16,351 nucleotides of DNA. Source: DAXETY01 sp051155755. Lineage in GTDB: Bacteria; Desulfobacterota; Desulfobacteria; Desulfobacterales; SG8-13. The notes under the pieces were generated by a model that worked only from the letters and a program-made list of their open reading frames with translations, was not told the DNA's origin and did no database searches. The stretch spans positions 1 to 16,351 of the forward strand of contig DAXETY010000115.1 in the NCBI GenBank assembly GCA_051155755.1, in the 5' to 3' direction. Made by a program: the position numbers and the translations under genes. This document shows positions 14,521 through 16,351 of the stretch, piece after piece (position 1 is the first letter of the stretch; each line of letters starts with the position of its first letter).

Positions 14521-15484
14521 TTCCCGAGAGGATCGCATCGACCCTGGCCATTACGTCTGCGGGTTCGATAGCCGCCATGCAGCTGCGATCCCGGCAGTGG
14601 CTGCGGCCGCAGGGCATGCAGTCGATTTTCTTGCGAATCACGTGGCCGCGGTAGGGACCGGTGCGGCGGGGATCGGCGGGACCGAAGAGGGCCACCACTT
14701 CGCGCTTCAGCGCCACGGCCAGGTGCATGGGACCGGTGTCACAGCTGATCACCACCCGGGCCCGGCGCAAAACCGCAATCAATTCCGGCAGGTTCGTTCG
14801 ACCGGTGAGATCGACGGGTTCGCAATGGGCCGCAGCGACGACGGCGCGGCCGTCCGCGACATCGGCCGGCCCACCGGTCAGCACACACTGCATGCCATAT
14901 TTTTCAGCCAGCCGATCCGCCAGGCCGGCGAATTTATCCGGGAACCAGCGATTGGCCGGTTTGGTGGCGCCGACATTCAATACCGCAAATTCCGCCGGCA
15001 AATCGAATCGACAGGGACCGAACAATGGAATGTCCCATTGCACCGGACCCGGGCTGAGACCCAGGTATCGTCCAAATTCCATATACTGATCAAGCATGTG
15101 GGCACCGGGGTCGGCCGGCGGGATGCGCTCAAACGGCAGCAACCAGGTCATCTCCTTGCATCGCCGGCGATCGAAACCGATTTTACGCCCGGCGCGTGCA
15201 GCCAGGCAAAAACCACCGGACTTGATGATCCGCTGCAGGTCGAGTGCCAGATCGAACCGCTGACGGCGCAGTCGGCCAACCACGCCGGCAAGAACGGATC
15301 GCCAGTGGAATTTATCAAAGCGGATGGTTTCGTAAACATCGGGATGGGCTTTCACCAGGGGGTAGCTCAACGGTTCAACCAGCCAGTGGATCCGGGCGCT
15401 CAATTGCCGGCGGAGGGCAATTGCCAAAGGCAGCGTATTGATAACATCTCCAAGCGCCCCGAGTTTGATGATCAGTACGTCCAA
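14516..15484 (-). CDS. waaC: Lipopolysaccharide heptosyltransferase I-like (GT9)
   Basis: A 322-residue GT9 heptosyltransferase. It starts MDVLIIKLGALGDVINTLPL and continues with RIHWLVEP, both typical of WaaC. The C-terminal domain has VLNVGATKPANRWFP, VLTGGPADV, DLTGRTNLPELIAV and VISCDTGPMHLAVALK, then a Cys-rich segment (CMPCGRSHCRDRSC). It would add the first heptose to Kdo. The start is TTG at 15484: no ATG or GTG lies upstream in frame, the next Met is far inside, and GGGAAGGA sits four bases before the TTG. The stop codon TAA (14516-14518) lies inside the right terminus of the repeat element at 14312-14520, so the native C-terminus may have been changed by its insertion. Heptosyltransferase I versus another GT9 activity is inferred. 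Confidence 0.85.
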   Translation of the reverse strand: MDVLIIKLGALGDVINTLPLAIALRRQLSARIHWLVEPLSYPLVKAHPDVYETIRFDKFHWRSVLAGVVGRLRRQRFDLALDLQRIIKSGGFCLAARAGRKIGFDRRRCKEMTWLLPFERIPPADPGAHMLDQYMEFGRYLGLSPGPVQWDIPLFGPCRFDLPAEFAVLNVGATKPANRWFPDKFAGLADRLAEKYGMQCVLTGGPADVADGRAVVAAAHCEPVDLTGRTNLPELIAVLRRARVVISCDTGPMHLAVALKREVVALFGPADPRRTGPYRGHVIRKKIDCMPCGRSHCRDRSCMAAIEPADVMARVDAILSGT

Positions 15485-15503
15485 GCGATCCTTCCCTGTA
15501 TAA

Positions 15504-15538
15504 TGAGCGTTTCAAATTTGAAAAATTTGAAACGCTCA
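15504..15538. repeat. 35-bp perfect palindrome, solo copy of the repeat terminus
   Basis: TGAGCGTTTCAAATTT (15504-15519) pairs perfectly with AAATTTGAAACGCTCA (15523-15538) around a three-base loop. The right arm plus GTTTAGG (15523-15545) matches 14498-14520 at 22 of 23 bases, so this is the same repeat family. It lies between the divergent waaC-like and kinase genes, less than 30 bases from either start. Confidence 0.85.
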
Positions 15539-15555
15539 GTTTAGGATGTTATAGT
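15527..15555 (+). promoter_or_regulatory. Promoter of the Kdo kinase-like gene, -35 inside the repeat
   Basis: TTGAAA (15527-15532), a 17-base spacer and TATAGT (15550-15555) form a good sigma-70 pair. The -35 box is in the right arm of the palindrome at 15504-15538. Transcription would start near 15561-15563, only a few bases before the ATG at 15566, so the mRNA would be nearly leaderless, consistent with the lack of a ribosome binding site. Confidence 0.65.
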
Positions 15556-15565
15556 TTCGCGGCAT

Positions 15566-16273
15566 ATGGAACCAATAATCTCATACCGCTATGGAGATCT
15601 CCGGCTTCAATCGGCCGTGCCGTTGGCGGCAAAGGAAATCGAACGTCTCGTAGGTATGATGCTGCGTTCTCCCGCAAATCAGGACAACGGGCTCGGCGGT
15701 AGAGTTGCCGTTTCCAGAATTACTCTGCCTGAAATCGGGCCGGCGGTATTGAAATATTACCGCCGCGGCGGCTTGATTCGTCGAATGTTGAAAGACCGCT
15801 ACCTGTATGACATCCGTCGCCGCTGCCGCAAGGAATTCGATATGCTGGCCGGCGTCCGAAGCCTCGGAGTCACGGCCCCCCGCCCCCTGGTGGCCGCATT
15901 TAGCTCCGGTCTTTTTTATTTCTGCTGGCTGATCACCGAAGCCATCGATTCATCCGGCAGCCTGGCCGATCTGAGCCACAGCGATCCGGTCGCGGCAAAG
16001 CGCTGCACCCGTCAGGCAGCCGAACAAATTCGAATATTAATCGGTCATCGCATCCTGCACGTGGACCTTCACCCCGGCAATGTGCTGGTGGGAACCGACG
16101 GCCGGGTGCATCTGGTCGATTTCGATCGGGCCCGCCGCTATCGACTCGCTGGTTCCAGTCTTTGCAGCCGTTACCGCCGCCGCTGGCAACGGGCGGTGGT
16201 CAAACACGACCTGCCCGGTTTCCTGGTCGACGAATTGGATGCCGGGCTGGCGGATCAAGCCCATCCGAAATAG
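15566..16273 (+). CDS. Kdo kinase-like protein (KdkA/WaaP, RIO-like kinase fold)
   Basis: A 235-residue member of the lipopolysaccharide kinase family. It has AVLKYYRRGGLIRRMLKDRYL (about 60-80) with K63 as the likely ATP-binding lysine, E90 in RKEFDML, the catalytic loop HVDLHPGN (165-172) with D167 and N172, and VDFDRAR (184-190), where DFD replaces DFG. The RRGGLIRRMLKDRYL segment is typical of KdkA, which phosphorylates O-4 of Kdo. The length matches KdkA (about 230-245) rather than the longer WaaP. It is a single gene divergent from the waaC-like gene, with its promoter embedded in a palindromic repeat. Kdo as substrate is inferred from similarity and from waaA and kdsA in the same locus; heptose is the alternative. 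Confidence 0.85.
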   Translation: MEPIISYRYGDLRLQSAVPLAAKEIERLVGMMLRSPANQDNGLGGRVAVSRITLPEIGPAVLKYYRRGGLIRRMLKDRYLYDIRRRCRKEFDMLAGVRSLGVTAPRPLVAAFSSGLFYFCWLITEAIDSSGSLADLSHSDPVAAKRCTRQAAEQIRILIGHRILHVDLHPGNVLVGTDGRVHLVDFDRARRYRLAGSSLCSRYRRRWQRAVVKHDLPGFLVDELDAGLADQAHPK

Positions 16274-16315
16274 GCCCGGCGTCAGTCCCTGCGATCGACG
16301 ATTGTAACGCCGGGC
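16274..16315. other. Inverted repeat between convergent genes, possible terminator
   Basis: GCCCGGCGT (16274-16282) pairs perfectly with ACGCCGGGC (16307-16315) across a 24-base loop, immediately after the kinase stop codon. There is no T-run on either side, so it is not a classic intrinsic terminator; it may still form a stem in the mRNA 3' end. Confidence 0.3.
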
Positions 16316-16351
16316 ACATCGATGAAATCGAAATTATTGCAGGCGTTGCTG
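16282..16351 (-). CDS. 3' end of an unrecognised gene
   Basis: The minus strand is open from the window edge to a TGA at 16282-16284, giving 23 codons ending NNFDFIDVPGVTIVDRRD. The composition looks like real protein, but the piece is too short to assign to a family. It converges on the kinase gene, with eight bases between the two stops. Confidence 0.35.
   Translation of the reverse strand, partial: SNACNNFDFIDVPGVTIVDRRD

Noticed and set aside
1..16351. CRISPR arrays, tRNA or rRNA genes, transposase genes
   Set aside because: No regularly spaced repeats, no RNA-gene signatures and no transposase-like proteins were seen in the window.

Overview
The window is a lipopolysaccharide (LPS) inner-core and lipid A biosynthesis locus of a Gram-negative bacterium. 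The GC-rich coding DNA, the Trm112/DUF4416/YicC gene block and the class II (metal-type) KdsA suggest a member of the Desulfobacterota (Desulfobacterales-like). That placement is inference. There are no rRNA or tRNA genes, transposases or CRISPR arrays.

Layout. (1) 1-2661, minus strand: a diguanylate cyclase-PilZ gene, then a tightly overlapping trio of Trm112-like zinc protein, DUF4416 protein and YicC (cut by the window edge). (2) 2856-3707, plus: an isolated family 2 glycosyltransferase with its own extended -10 promoter. (3) 3743-9104, minus: a five-gene run of lpxL-like acyltransferase, two GT4 glycosyltransferases, an O-antigen ligase/polymerase and a WaaE-like GT2; the last four genes overlap by a few bases. 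(4) 9200-10489, plus: waaA (Kdo transferase). (5) 10476-13142, minus: kdsA, a transaldolase-CBS fusion and a KdsC-like HAD phosphatase, behind a good TTGACA-17-TATGTT promoter. (6) 13250-16273: waaF (plus), a waaC-like heptosyltransferase (minus, TTG start) and a Kdo kinase-like gene (plus). A 3' gene fragment on the minus strand closes the window.

Together the genes would make Kdo (KdsA and the phosphatase), attach it to lipid A (WaaA), phosphorylate it (KdkA-like), add heptoses (WaaC/WaaF), acylate lipid A (LpxL), and extend and cap the core (GT4, GT2, ligase).

The most interesting point is the middle gene of the kdsA operon. It joins an FSA/TalC-type transaldolase domain to a CBS pair that looks like the one at the C-terminus of KdsD (arabinose-5-phosphate isomerase). 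It sits where kdsD would be expected, and no SIS-domain kdsD is in the window. The transaldolase keeps the Schiff-base lysine but has changed several other active-site residues. This suggests an alternative or regulated supply of arabinose 5-phosphate for Kdo synthesis.

The second point is a family of small palindromic intergenic repeats. One copy is a 209-bp MITE-like element with inverted termini that supplies the stop codon of the waaC-like gene. Another is a 35-bp palindrome that supplies the -35 box of the kinase promoter. Degenerate or partial copies lie at about 1413-1454 and 9127-9154.
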